NCBI GenBank assembly: GCA_003693705.1
Contig: RBZT01000373.1
Span: 1-64,000 of the forward strand
Direction of reading: 5' to 3'
DNA from: Polymyxa betae
Taxonomy: Eukaryota; Endomyxa; Phytomyxea; Plasmodiophorida; Plasmodiophoridae
Length of the DNA stretch: 64,000 nucleotides
Under the pieces are notes generated by a model. It worked only from the letters and a program-made list of their open reading frames with translations, was not told where the DNA came from and ran no database searches. The position numbers and the translations under genes were made by a program. Positions 1 to 9,447 of the stretch are shown piece after piece (within the stretch, counting starts at the first letter, position 1; every line of letters begins with the position of its first letter).

Positions 1-4
1 ATTT

Positions 5-187
5 TATATACAAGAGGTTGATACAGTATGATGTATAGGGAGATATATTGTTACATTTAATTTACAAGAGGTACATTTGACATATAATAGGTAGATATAA
101 TGTATAGGGAGATATATTGTTACATTTGATATACAAGAGGTTGATATGATGTATAGGGAGATATATTGTTACATGTGATATACAATA
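5..187. repeat. AT-rich degenerate tandem repeat
   Basis: The core ATGTATAGGGAGATATATTG recurs at about 31, 100 and 149, and TACAAGAGGTTGATA recurs near 9 and 132. Spacing is roughly 50-70 bp and the copies are imperfect. The array lies just upstream of the first gene and may continue beyond the left edge. It does not encode anything I can see. Confidence 0.8.
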
Positions 188-272
188 GAAGGACGGACAG
201 GAGGGTCCCTCATCCCCTCTCTATTCATTACATACAAATCATGACCATCATCATCAGGTGTGCGTGTGTTTC

Positions 273-1862
273 ATGATCCAGATTATGACATCTACCACAA
301 TATCTCTGTTTCTCCATCTATTCCTCACTGCACTGGCTCCCATACAGATCCCAGCACTCACTATAACATCCGATTATATGGAACCCTTGGAGAATATCAC
401 CTCACCGCATGTCCTCAACACAGCCGTATTCGAGCCCTATGCTATTTCCGGGCCCATCGTACTGGCTCGCGACAATCCGGCCTCAATCGCGTTCTCGGTG
501 GTGATTGTATCTGAAGATGGTAGTCGTACTAGCCATAATGATATCATTCATTGGGCAGATCGATGTCTACATTCACATTGTGCTGCTATTATTGTACATC
601 GTAAATATCCATCTAGAGCAGCATATCCAGGTAGATTTGCCATTTATTTTAGAGAGATAACCGATGATATGATCCGTGTACCAATGGTTGAAGTTACTTG
701 TCAAGATGGAGATCAAATACTAGATTATTTGAGCAATGATCCAAATGCTATTGCTCATATACGTTCTGGTGATAGAAATCATGCATGGGACTTTTATACA
801 TCAGCTTCATCTCGAGTATATTTTATTATATTATCTGTGTCTAATCTATTTATGACATGTACTGTTATTGGGTGGTTATGGAAGGAGACACTGATTCCAG
901 CCCCTAAAGACTGTCATATTGTTACTTGGACGTTATTCTGTCTAGCTATGGCTAATCTATTCCAAATGATACACAATATACAACGAGGGTTTTTTGCCAT
1001 TATAGAACAGTTACCATTAAATGTCACACTATGGCTTCCACCTGCTTGTTCTTTCTGGTATGTACATATATATAGTCTCTATATCATCTTCTAATATTGT
1101 ATAATAAGTGTATTCTTAGCAGCTGTTTCAGTAACATTCTGTATGGTACGAGTTAATCTACATCTTCGTGGACGTCGTCCAACGATATGGACATCAACGA
1201 CATCATTAATTATATGTACTGTATTATTAATGGGTACATTGCTGGCATTAAAAGGCATCCCATTTCTATCTATACCTGCAATATTACAATCCAGAACAGC
1301 ATGCAAATGGTTCATCTGGATATCTATGATGGCTATAGGCGTTATATTGATCCTACACGCCTATCTCATACGTCGTACATTGAGTATGATTATCAAGACG
1401 ATAGATCGGTTCACAGACCGTCGTGTCGATGCTATTCAAGCGGAATTTGCACGAATATTATTCTGTGCTATAGCCATTACCATTCAATCATTGATTGGCA
1501 TTATACGAGGATGTCGAAATGTATACATGTGTGAGATTTATGACGGTCTACAAGATCTTGACATGACTGATGAAGGTAAATGCATCACATCACATACTAG
1601 TAACAGATAGATTGCTAATATCATATATTTAGTCTTGAGCTGGATCTCTGATATCTGCAATGTAATTAGTAGTGGATTTATGTCATGGACTGTTATCAGT
1701 AGATCATCGAGTGAAGATGATCTAGACTCTAATCCAGCACAGACATCACATATACAGACAGCTGCATTCATGATTCGACATTGTGATGATGACGATCAAG
1801 ATCGCATCTCACAGCTTCTCAGGCGTTTTCACATATTCAGGAGGTATGATCGATGCTCATAG
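273..1862 (+). CDS. Multi-membrane-span protein with secreted PA-like N-terminal domain
   Basis: Three exons (273-1057, 1109-1575, 1633-1862) close in phase and give about 493 residues. The start is ATG 273 or 285; either leads into a hydrophobic signal peptide of about 20 residues. Next comes a soluble domain of about 150 residues with a pattern resembling protease-associated (PA) domains (a VVIVSEDG strand, then a CAAIIVHR strand and RVPMVEV). From about residue 185 there are several hydrophobic spans separated by short loops, probably seven, and an acidic Ser/Asp-rich cytoplasmic tail. This is the layout of a PA-TM or GOST/7TM receptor-like protein, but I do not recognise a specific family. 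Introns are 51 and 57 bp. The exon model is firm; the function is open. Confidence 0.72.
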
Positions 1863-1961
1863 AATAAAATCAGAAAATGTCTTGATTAATTTCTGAAATA
1901 AGTTGGTGATTATAATATGCTTGACGGACCTTCATTTTATATGTGCTTGTGTCTGATATAA

Positions 1962-3108
1962 ATGTCTTCGTTCAAACATGTTCCATACATTATCGGTATT
2001 GACGAAGCTGGACGTGGGCCTGTATTAGGACCTCTAGTATATGCTGCTGCATATTGTCCTGTATCACATCAATCTATGCTCCAAGAACTGGGATTTGATG
2101 GTCACCATCCAGGACTGCATCTGATCACGTTCTAATCTTTGATAGATTCTAAAGCACTTACTGCTGATGAACGTGACCGTCTACTGACATTAATAGATTC
2201 GTGCGATTTTATCGATTATGAGCTGGATGTGATCGATTCCTGGAAGATCTCATCTTCTATGCTTCATCATCACAAATATAATCTCAATCAAATGTCGCAT
2301 GATGCTGCAATGGGGCTTATAGATAAAGTCATATCCAAGGGTATTATTGTAGAGCAGGTATCCATTAATTTGATCTTGCCTCTATATTCAAGCGATTGGC
2401 TATGTTTCGTTCTTTTCATGTTTCAGAACTGTTCCGCCGGGTGCCATCTCAGTAATTTATGTTATTTCTAGATCTTTGTAGATACAGTTGGAGATCCGAA
2501 TACCTATCAGCAAAAGTTGTCTGTTAGATATCCAACAATAAAATGTACTGTAAGCAAGAAGGCTGATAGTTTATACCCGATTGTATCGGCTGCGTCCATC
2601 TGCGCCAAGGTATCTAGTTTATTGTATTGAATCTAGCTGGCTTGTCATCATATACACAGACACGTCGTGATGCAGTCATTGATGGATGGAGTTTCAAAGA
2701 AGAATCTGCAGATAATGCTTTTAATCGTGATTATGGTAGCGGATATCCATCAGGTCGTATTATTCCACGTTATCTTGTCTTCAATTCTTTGTTCATAATA
2801 GTTATCAGATCCACGAACGAAGGCTTGGCTTCAGGAACATTGCAGCAACGTATTTGGATTCCCAGATTTCGTTAGATTCAGTTGGTCGACATGTTCCTTA
2901 ATATTGAAAGACAGATGTCGTAAAGTATCATGGTTACAGAGCCTTAATTTAGAGAGATAGTTTATTTATTAATTGCAGGTGTGATGATGAAGATAAACAG
3001 CAAACTATTACTGATTGCTTCACCAAACGTAAGCCGGCTTCAAGTAAGAAGCGGAATGCATTTTTTCTGACAAGGAATATGTTGCCATTGGAATCCAGAA
3101 TTAGTTAA
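1962..3108 (+). CDS. RNASEH2A: Ribonuclease H2 catalytic subunit A
   Basis: Hydrolyses the RNA strand of RNA-DNA hybrids and removes single ribonucleotides from nuclear DNA as part of the RNase H2 complex. Six exons (1962-2100, 2146-2357, 2472-2609, 2660-2753, 2809-2932, 2979-3108) give 278 residues, close to the usual ~300. Visible motifs: the catalytic [13 protein letters not shown] at the N-terminus, [35 protein letters not shown] and the DYGSGYPS motif. The last exon encodes a tail with QQTITDCF, matching the conserved ITSYF-type segment at the C-terminus of the animal subunit and resembling a PCNA-binding motif. Introns are 45-113 bp; the first donor is an atypical GTCACC and the last is GTTACA. 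It converges on the small minus-strand gene at 3191. Confidence 0.93.
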
Positions 3109-3190
3109 ATTTTTTTTAATAAATGCAATGTATGATCAGCCCACTCTCATACAGAGAACTGCCGCTTATCAGATTAGAAACGAATACGAA

Positions 3191-3433
3191 TTACACTAGA
3201 TGAGAGTAGGCTTTAATTAAATGTTTTATTATAGTAGCATGTCCTGGCCCAAAGCTGTTCCTTCTAAATAGTGTCCTTGGTCCATTTAGTGGCTGCATTT
3301 CAGATGTCTTATGAGCTAGAAAAGCAGCATTATATGAGGAGCGTTCTGTACGAGCTACATGATTTAATACACGAATTATTAACAGAAACAGGATGAATGG
3401 TAAAGCTAATGCAGCTATGAGAATTCCCTGCAT
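3191..3433 (-). CDS. Small single-pass membrane protein
   Basis: An 80-residue intronless ORF from ATG 3433. Residues 5-24 are strongly hydrophobic (LIAALALPFILFLLIIRVL), then there is a basic, polar tail. Not recognised. It could be an N-terminally anchored ER or mitochondrial microprotein, or a single exon of a larger gene. It sits tail-to-tail with RNase H2A. Confidence 0.45.
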   Translation of the reverse strand: MQGILIAALALPFILFLLIIRVLNHVARTERSSYNAAFLAHKTSEMQPLNGPRTLFRRNSFGPGHATIIKHLIKAYSHLV

Positions 3434-3474
3434 CACGTCAAGTACTACGAAAAACAGCCTAATTCAGTGTGACC

Positions 3475-3684
3475 TTATGCTGCAAATGATGGACCTGAAG
3501 AAAACCTTGAAGCAAGCGAGCGGTTAGACCCCAATGGCTGATGTAGAACCCAGTGGCAATCAGGCCCAAAGCCATCCATAATTCCATGATCAGTTCTATC
3601 GATTTGTTTCAAAAACAGATCTATAGAATACTTTGCCATATTCCATGGAACTTTTTCACGCATTTTAACATTGAAAACCTCCAC
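3475..3684 (-). CDS. Unrecognised exon or gene fragment
   Basis: About 65 residues reading VPWNMAKYSIDLFLKQIDR and then a Gly/Ser-rich end. The composition looks coding, but the upstream frame is closed by a stop and the ORF has no convincing start. A second open stretch directly upstream (about 3640-3790, minus strand, containing FETLLEANLWRF) is in another frame and might be the preceding exon. I could not find a clean splice joining them, so this is either a partial gene or a decayed one. Confidence 0.25.
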   Translation of the reverse strand: MEVFNVKMREKVPWNMAKYSIDLFLKQIDRTDHGIMDGFGPDCHWVLHQPLGSNRSLASRFSSGPSFAA

Positions 3685-3902
3685 AGATTTGCTTCAAGTA
3701 ACGTTTCAAAAGCATCGAACTTGATGTTGGTTTTCAGAACTGGATTTTGATTACCCAGTTTATAATAATCAAGTGTTCTGCGATTAAAAGATCATAAACA
3801 ACATAAGAAATGGTAGATATCTTAACTCGTTTATTCATTCTCGCTCAACATCAATATTTAAGCGAATCTGATCGGGTACAAACCATTGATCATTATTGAA
3901 GA

Positions 3903-4303
3903 ATGAAAAACCTGGCTTATCGACAGAACCGAGTTTCTAAACGTCCTGATGCTAATGTTCAAGCACGTATTATTGAAGATACCCGATTAAGAGAAGCGAG
4001 TGAAGCAATGGCCTTGTCAGTTTCATAGTAATTACTACACAGGCTCTCAATTATTAACAAATTCGAATTAGAGATCGACGACTGGATGCTTGGGCGGTAT
4101 GGCAAGGAAATAATAAGGCATATCATCATAAACAGGAGACCAATAGAAAGCAGGCTATTGCACAAGAACTTCAATGTGCTAATCAGGAACTACTTCTAGT
4201 TCGACGTGCTAATTTACGAGACCTTTTAGAATCTGAACATGCCAAATTAGAACGTGAACTGAATGATATGGGCCTGGCTATTGTCAGAAATGATCTTCAT
4301 TGA
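3903..4303 (+). CDS. CFAP141: Cilia- and flagella-associated protein 141 (microtubule inner protein)
   Basis: CFAP141 (animal C1orf189) is a small helical protein inside the doublet microtubules of motile cilia. Two exons (3903-4015, 4072-4303) close in phase and give 114 residues; the animal protein is about 100. The second exon carries the family signature: RRLDAWAVWQ, then QAIAQELQCANQELLLVRRA, then LESEHAKLERELNDMGLA, corresponding to the animal helix with its conserved ELNQMG segment. The intron is 56 bp with donor GTCAGT. The protein is all alpha-helical, with no signal peptide. The N-terminal 38 residues are basic and poorly conserved, so the start is less certain than the rest. Confidence 0.78.
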
Positions 4304-4459
4304 AAACAGAAGTATACAACAGATATCTGTAAATATATCACAGACGTTCGTCAATGGATATTAAACGCAACGATTTACATCAATCGTCTCGGCTGTCAAT
4401 CTTGCTAGAAAGAACATTAACACCATCGAGCTGATCTTAAATTAGGAAGAACGATGAAT

Positions 4460-4604
4460 GTCTATGATCGATATAGTTATAGGAGATTATAAGAGAGGTG
4501 ACCTCGCACCATTTATAATATTAGATCATACAGAGGTCTATGATAGATAGGAGTAGTTTATAAGAGTGGTGACCTTGCACTGATCGCATAATGGATCATA
4601 CAGC
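4460..4604. repeat. ~71-bp tandem duplication ending inside the USE1 start
   Basis: TATAAGAGAGGTGACCTCGCAC at 4488 is repeated as TATAAGAGTGGTGACCTTGCAC at 4559, and GATCATACAG at 4524 is repeated at 4594. The second copy overlaps the first codons of USE1. The space 4304-4590 holds nothing else I can call apart from this repeat and presumably the USE1 promoter. Confidence 0.7.
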
Positions 4605-5711
4605 AGCTGTTAACTTCATTCGTCTACTAGATCGATGTTATCATCAAGCGTTAGATCCGGATCAACATATACACCATCTATCAAATCTACATAAGGTATT
4701 GAGCGGATCTTAGGACCTCATTACCAATAGCACTGTTCATCCGATCTCTCGTTGTTTTCAGAAAAGTCTAGTTTGTTATCAAAATTACCATTTTCTTGTT
4801 TCAAATATGGTTATCTCTAGGGTTTTAGCAATTTATGTGAATGTACAGTCTGCATATATATTACGAGAACAAGCTGAGATTCTAAGTCAAACTGATGAAG
4901 GATTGGATTACCTTCAGAAGAACGAATGTCAAAGAAAACTTTCATTTCTTTATCAAACATTGGGTATATCTGATAATAGAACAACCTCACATCCTGCTTC
5001 TTTCACACAAGCTGAAAATAACGCACGTCTCAGTATGTTAAAAGCTAAACGATTTGAAATAACTCGTTCTAATAGAGGTTTCGTAGAATATCAAAATCAA
5101 GCTTTAGAGCAGCAGCGACGGATTCTATTTCAGAAAACAAAACCATTTGAAAATGACTCCGAAGAGATTTTACCAGAAAACCCTGCTGACAGCATGAAAA
5201 GGGTCCATGAGCGGAAATTGCCAAAACAGGAGCATAAACTGCAACAAAAACACCCTGAAAGCAAGCAAGAACGTCTAGAACACAATGTGCTCAGAAAAAG
5301 ATTGCAGAACCCTAAGAAACCTGATTTCAATTCAGATGCTGCTGTAACACCTGGTTCCATAGATGAAGAAAGAGCTCGTCATGAAGAAATCAGTGGAATG
5401 TTAATCAACTTATCACAAAGTCTCATCCATCGAGCAAAAGATATCGGCAAACATGTTCGTAATGATAATAAGGTATGAGAATATCTGTGTAGATGAGTAT
5501 ACTAGAAAGTAATTGTCAATAGATCCTTAATAATGTTGAAGGACAAAGTCGTACAGCAGTTGAAGAGATCGGAGATCAACATAAACATTTGAAGCGACAA
5601 CAACGAGAATCAGGATGGTGTGCTTTTGGGACATATTTCTTATTGATTCTCGTGGCTATTTCCTTTCTTATCACATATTTCATGGTCAAAATGTTCCCCA
5701 AGGCTAATTGA
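4591..5711 (+). CDS. USE1: ER SNARE USE1
   Basis: Qc-type SNARE for Golgi-to-ER retrograde vesicle fusion, acting with Sec20, syntaxin-18/Ufe1 and Sec22. Three exons (4591-4695, 4762-5472, 5523-5711) give 334 residues. The N-terminus has the family helix FIRLLDRCYHQALDPDQH. The middle is a long charged linker with a Lys/Glu-rich low-complexity part. The SNARE helix is near residues 250-295, followed by a C-terminal membrane anchor (FGTYFLLILVAISFLITYF) ending MVKMFPKAN, like animal USE1. The linker is longer than in animals. Family assignment rests on overall order and the two ends rather than on high identity. Confidence 0.72.
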
Positions 5712-6737
5712 TATTGAACTTGATCCGGATTCATTGTAAGTTATAAACCTGAAGCTCGCGATGTCAGCTCTGGATCATCCACAATGTTATTGTACTGTTT
5801 GACAAGCATTGGGCTGTATCTTACTTACAGATGGCTGTCAGAATATCAAGTGAATCCTTTGGTGATCCTACCCATCCATGATGCCGTCTATCATTGCAAC
5901 GTTTAAAATTCTTAAAGAGCACATAGCTATATTTTAAAGCATGTGGACTTTCTAAGAAGACATCCATAAGTTATTATATTGTATGTCATACAAAGTGAAT
6001 TACTACGATGATGAAGTGATTTCTGACCGATAACAGAATCGGCGACCCGTGCTGTAATGCATTCAGAATTACTATGGAGAAAAAATTAATTATACAGGAT
6101 TAAGGATTGTGGCCTGATTGGGATCATATTTCTAGCCTGTATGATTTGATATTCATGATGTTTGATGAACGGTAATCTAATGCTTGGTCAAAGTATCTGC
6201 AACGACATTATAACAAGTTGGAATAGCTCGTAAATGCAACACATGATGTTCCTGCCATGACGCTTTTTATTCTGTTGCGTAAGGATTGCAAGCAACATTG
6301 CGGATCGTATTGGAGCTCTAAACGCCAGGCTGGCTTTAGTTATCTTCACCTTTACAATTATTCACGGCTGTTCGAGACTATGATTAGTATAACTTTCAAA
6401 TGAGGATCATGATTTCTGTTTGGGCATGATCAGCGGTTCTACTTTATCGGGCAGCGAAAAAGCTTGAAAATTTCATGGCCTCACGGTGACAAATACATGG
6501 ACCGTAGCTCTGACTATGAGCCGATGAAATCTCGACCTTTGGATCACAATAAGCAATGCTGATTGTGCATTCTAACATGTATGCAGGTGATCATGATTTC
6601 TGGATGTGACATTCAGATGTGATCATAACACTGTTTACATTGTTAAAGATGGATATTTAATAAAGACGCAATTTCTGATGCGTGTTGTAATGTTGTGATA
6701 GAGAAAGAGAGAGAGTCATTCTTATTATCAAGAGGCA
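5712..6737. other. Gene-free interval of about 1 kb
   Basis: No ORF of useful length on either strand and no tRNA-like or spliceosomal RNA sequence I can recognise. The stretch has scattered TGATGA and CTGA motifs that could belong to C/D-box snoRNAs, but I could not pair boxes into a convincing unit. A (GA)n run lies at about 6700-6712. Confidence 0.5.
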
Positions 6738-7180
6738 ATGCTGTTCTGTGCTGAATGGTATTATATATCTAATGATGTTCTAGGATTATATCTAACATTA
6801 TAGGCAGTAATAACCTTCTCTATCCACATCAGGACAGACAACATCGTGCTCTCATGTATACCTGTAAGCATTGTCAACACTCGGAAGTAGCTTCTAGTAA
6901 TTGTGTCTATACTAATCATATAGCTACTAAACATACAAGGTATAATTGAATATCTTCATATCATGAATACATTAACTGACTATATTACTTCAGTTTCGCG
7001 ATCAACGGTGAAGTGACCCAAGATCCAACATTACCTCGAATGATGGATAAGCCATGTCCTAATTGTGGACATCATGAAGCTGTTTATATGACATCTGGTG
7101 CTGGAGCTAGAGATGATGCTATGAAACTTGTATTTGTGTGTTGTAATCGCGATTGTGGACATTGGTGGAGAGAAGCCTAA
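6738..7180 (+). CDS. RPB9: RNA polymerase II subunit RPB9
   Basis: Small zinc-ribbon subunit of RNA polymerase II involved in fidelity and TFIIS-stimulated cleavage. Three exons (6738-6757, 6808-6939, 6994-7180) give 112 residues. The first exon is only 20 nt. The N-terminal ribbon has FCAEC and CKHC pairs, with NNLLYP and CVYTNHI typical of RPB9. The C-terminal TFIIS-like ribbon has CPNCGHHEAV, then CCNRDCGHWW. The linker QDPTLPR is diagnostic for the Pol II paralogue rather than the Pol I or III ones. The protein is about ten residues shorter than usual at the N-terminus. Introns are 50 and 54 bp. Confidence 0.93.
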
Positions 7181-7402
7181 TATTCATTCAATATCATATC
7201 TTTTACTTATTTATGAATAACATCTCTTATATTCCACAAATGTCATGTTCTTACCAACATGATATATCTAATTCCATCTTCCCTTTCTTCCACAATTCCA
7301 TATCTTTATATATTTAAATTTCATTGGCTTTTGATAATGGAATAGTTCCTTAAATATTAGTGGATTTTATCCAGATCACAGTCTGAATATCTGTATTTGA
7401 GT

Positions 7403-9394
7403 TTATAATCCATTATCATGATCAGTAATATCATTCAATATTCTGTTAATAAGTTCTTTCTGTTTGCTTGATATTGTTTCAGGTTGGAATGTACAAACCT
7501 GTTTATGTGCTTTCTCAACATCTTTCACTAATCGATCTTTACTGATTTGTCTCTTTAATGTCGATGTTCTGAAACTAAATGGTTTCATAACTGTCGTATT
7601 ACCAACTCGATATTTATCAGCATGTTTAACACGAAATGCATCCTGTTCACGCTGAGCTTTCTCTTCTTTCTGTTTCTCACACAGCTGCTTTAACTCCAAG
7701 AATCTATTCAGTCCACGAACTACGACAATCTCTGAGAGTAAAAGTTAAACGGTAACCCTAGACCCCTAAACCCTAGCTCAAACCTGTCCCCGATTGTACT
7801 TCCCCATTAACTGCCGGTGTAAATGAACATTCTTTGAGCTGTTCCCTTTCAAGTGCCTTTCTAGCCGCTTCCAATTTCGCCTCCTATATGATAATCAGTA
7901 TTTTAGGATAATGATGTTTGATCTCCCCAATTCTAGGTCGTACCGGACCTTGCTGGCTGTATATTGCTGTATACGTTTAGACATAACTACTGGATCTGAG
8001 AATGTATATAATCCTTGTGATGATTGTGCTATTGCAGATAATTGTGGTTTAAATGAACATTCAGCACGTCTCTTCTCTTCTATCTCTATTCTCATCTTAT
8101 GTCGAGCTTCTCGTGCTCGATCATTACTTAATCGATCATCAATATTCTCGGAACGTGAACCAGCTAATACACGAGATCGACGATTGATTTTGGGAGCGAA
8201 TTCGAACTGCGAGTAGAACTGTTCACGAATCTGCTCCTGTTGGGTCAGTACGGTCACTGAATGATTGATGTCTTCCTCCATACCTGATTCTGTTTCTGAT
8301 TACGCCGTTCAGAATCAACTTTTGACATTCGAACGAAGGGATCGTGATCATTGCGACCATGTGGTGTATTTCTTAGGATAACATCTGCATTATTGGTTGT
8401 TGGACGATGTGAAGATGGAGATTGTTGACGTTGTAATAATGAAGTCTGTCGCTGCTCCTAATATTATAATAAATCAATAAATATGATCATATAATCAAGT
8501 GAATTGTTACCATAAATGTCATCTGCCTTTGTACAAAATCAACAGGTAATCTATTAGATATTTGTAATTGATGAACAAGACGTCTACTAATATCATTGAT
8601 CTCAGGACGAAACCTTAATTCATCATCATAGTCAGAAGATGTAGCTGGAGTTCGTGGTCGTGGTGGTACTGCCCCCATCTATCATGTTAGTAATATCAAT
8701 ATATCTGTCGCTATCAACAATGGTCTGATTGCCTACAACCTGTTCCTGACGTCGCCGTCGTCTCATTAACTGCACTGATGTCCTATTCATCTCAGGACGG
8801 AAGGTCAATTCAGCACTGGCTTCGTGGTCGTACTGGGCCTTCAGCATCTCACGTTTATAGATAGCTTCACGTTGTAGTTCATTGGTTCTTTGATAGATTG
8901 GTGCTCGATGTTCCAATAATGCACGAGATCGTCTATTGATATTTGGTCGAAATCTGCATTTGATGAATAAATGGAATGATTTGAGAGATATGAACATACG
9001 TGAACTGTGTTTGATCTAGACGTGATTTTTGTTGTCGTCTGGCTTCTATCTCTGCTTTACTTTCAATCTGACGTCTTAATAATCTTTCATGTACAGGTTC
9101 ATCACTAGTTATAGTACATGATGTATTCGCATCTAATTGAGGACGAAATGTACATTGCGACATCAGTCTCTCTTCATTACAACGACGAAGTTCTTCGCGA
9201 CGTTCCATTATAGCACGACGTTCTGCCTCCCATCTTTGTAATCGATTTGTGATCTTATTCGATATAGCTTTAGCAGGTTCTGTCCAGGCTTGTTTGGGTG
9301 CTGATGGTTTTGAAGCAATTAGCTGAACACAAGCATCAATATCCCGTTCTAGATCATCTAATGATTGTACAGAATCTGCATCAACTTCTGTCAT
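7403..9394 (-). CDS. Repeat protein with F-x-P-x-I-N modules, probably flagellar or cytoskeletal
   Basis: Seven exons (9394-9000, 8953-8740, 8678-8511, 8457-8284, 8236-7949, 7883-7784, 7731-7403) join in phase to give 555 residues. The protein consists of charged helices broken about every 40-70 residues by a short module: CTFRPQLD, FRPNINRRS, LTFRPEMNRTS, LRFRPEINDIS, FEFAPKINRRS, CSFKPQL, CSFTPAVN and CTFQPET. Each module follows a long Arg/Glu/Gln helix. Proteins of this look occur in flagellated protists and are usually predicted as cytoskeletal; that is general knowledge, not a match I can name. Intron 2 contains a perfect TACTAAC branch site. Intron 6 holds telomere-like TTTAGGG units. 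No signal peptide or membrane span. Confidence 0.8.
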
Positions 9395-9447
9395 ATTATA
9401 ACGATGATATCTGTGACGAATGCAACAAGATTGAATGACATGGAAGA

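Noticed and set aside
2424-2471. Extra mini-exon in RNase H2A (NCSAG)
   Set aside because: No phase-compatible donor keeps the frame into the VDTVGDP exon, whereas direct joining of 2357 to 2472 gives the expected conserved sequence.
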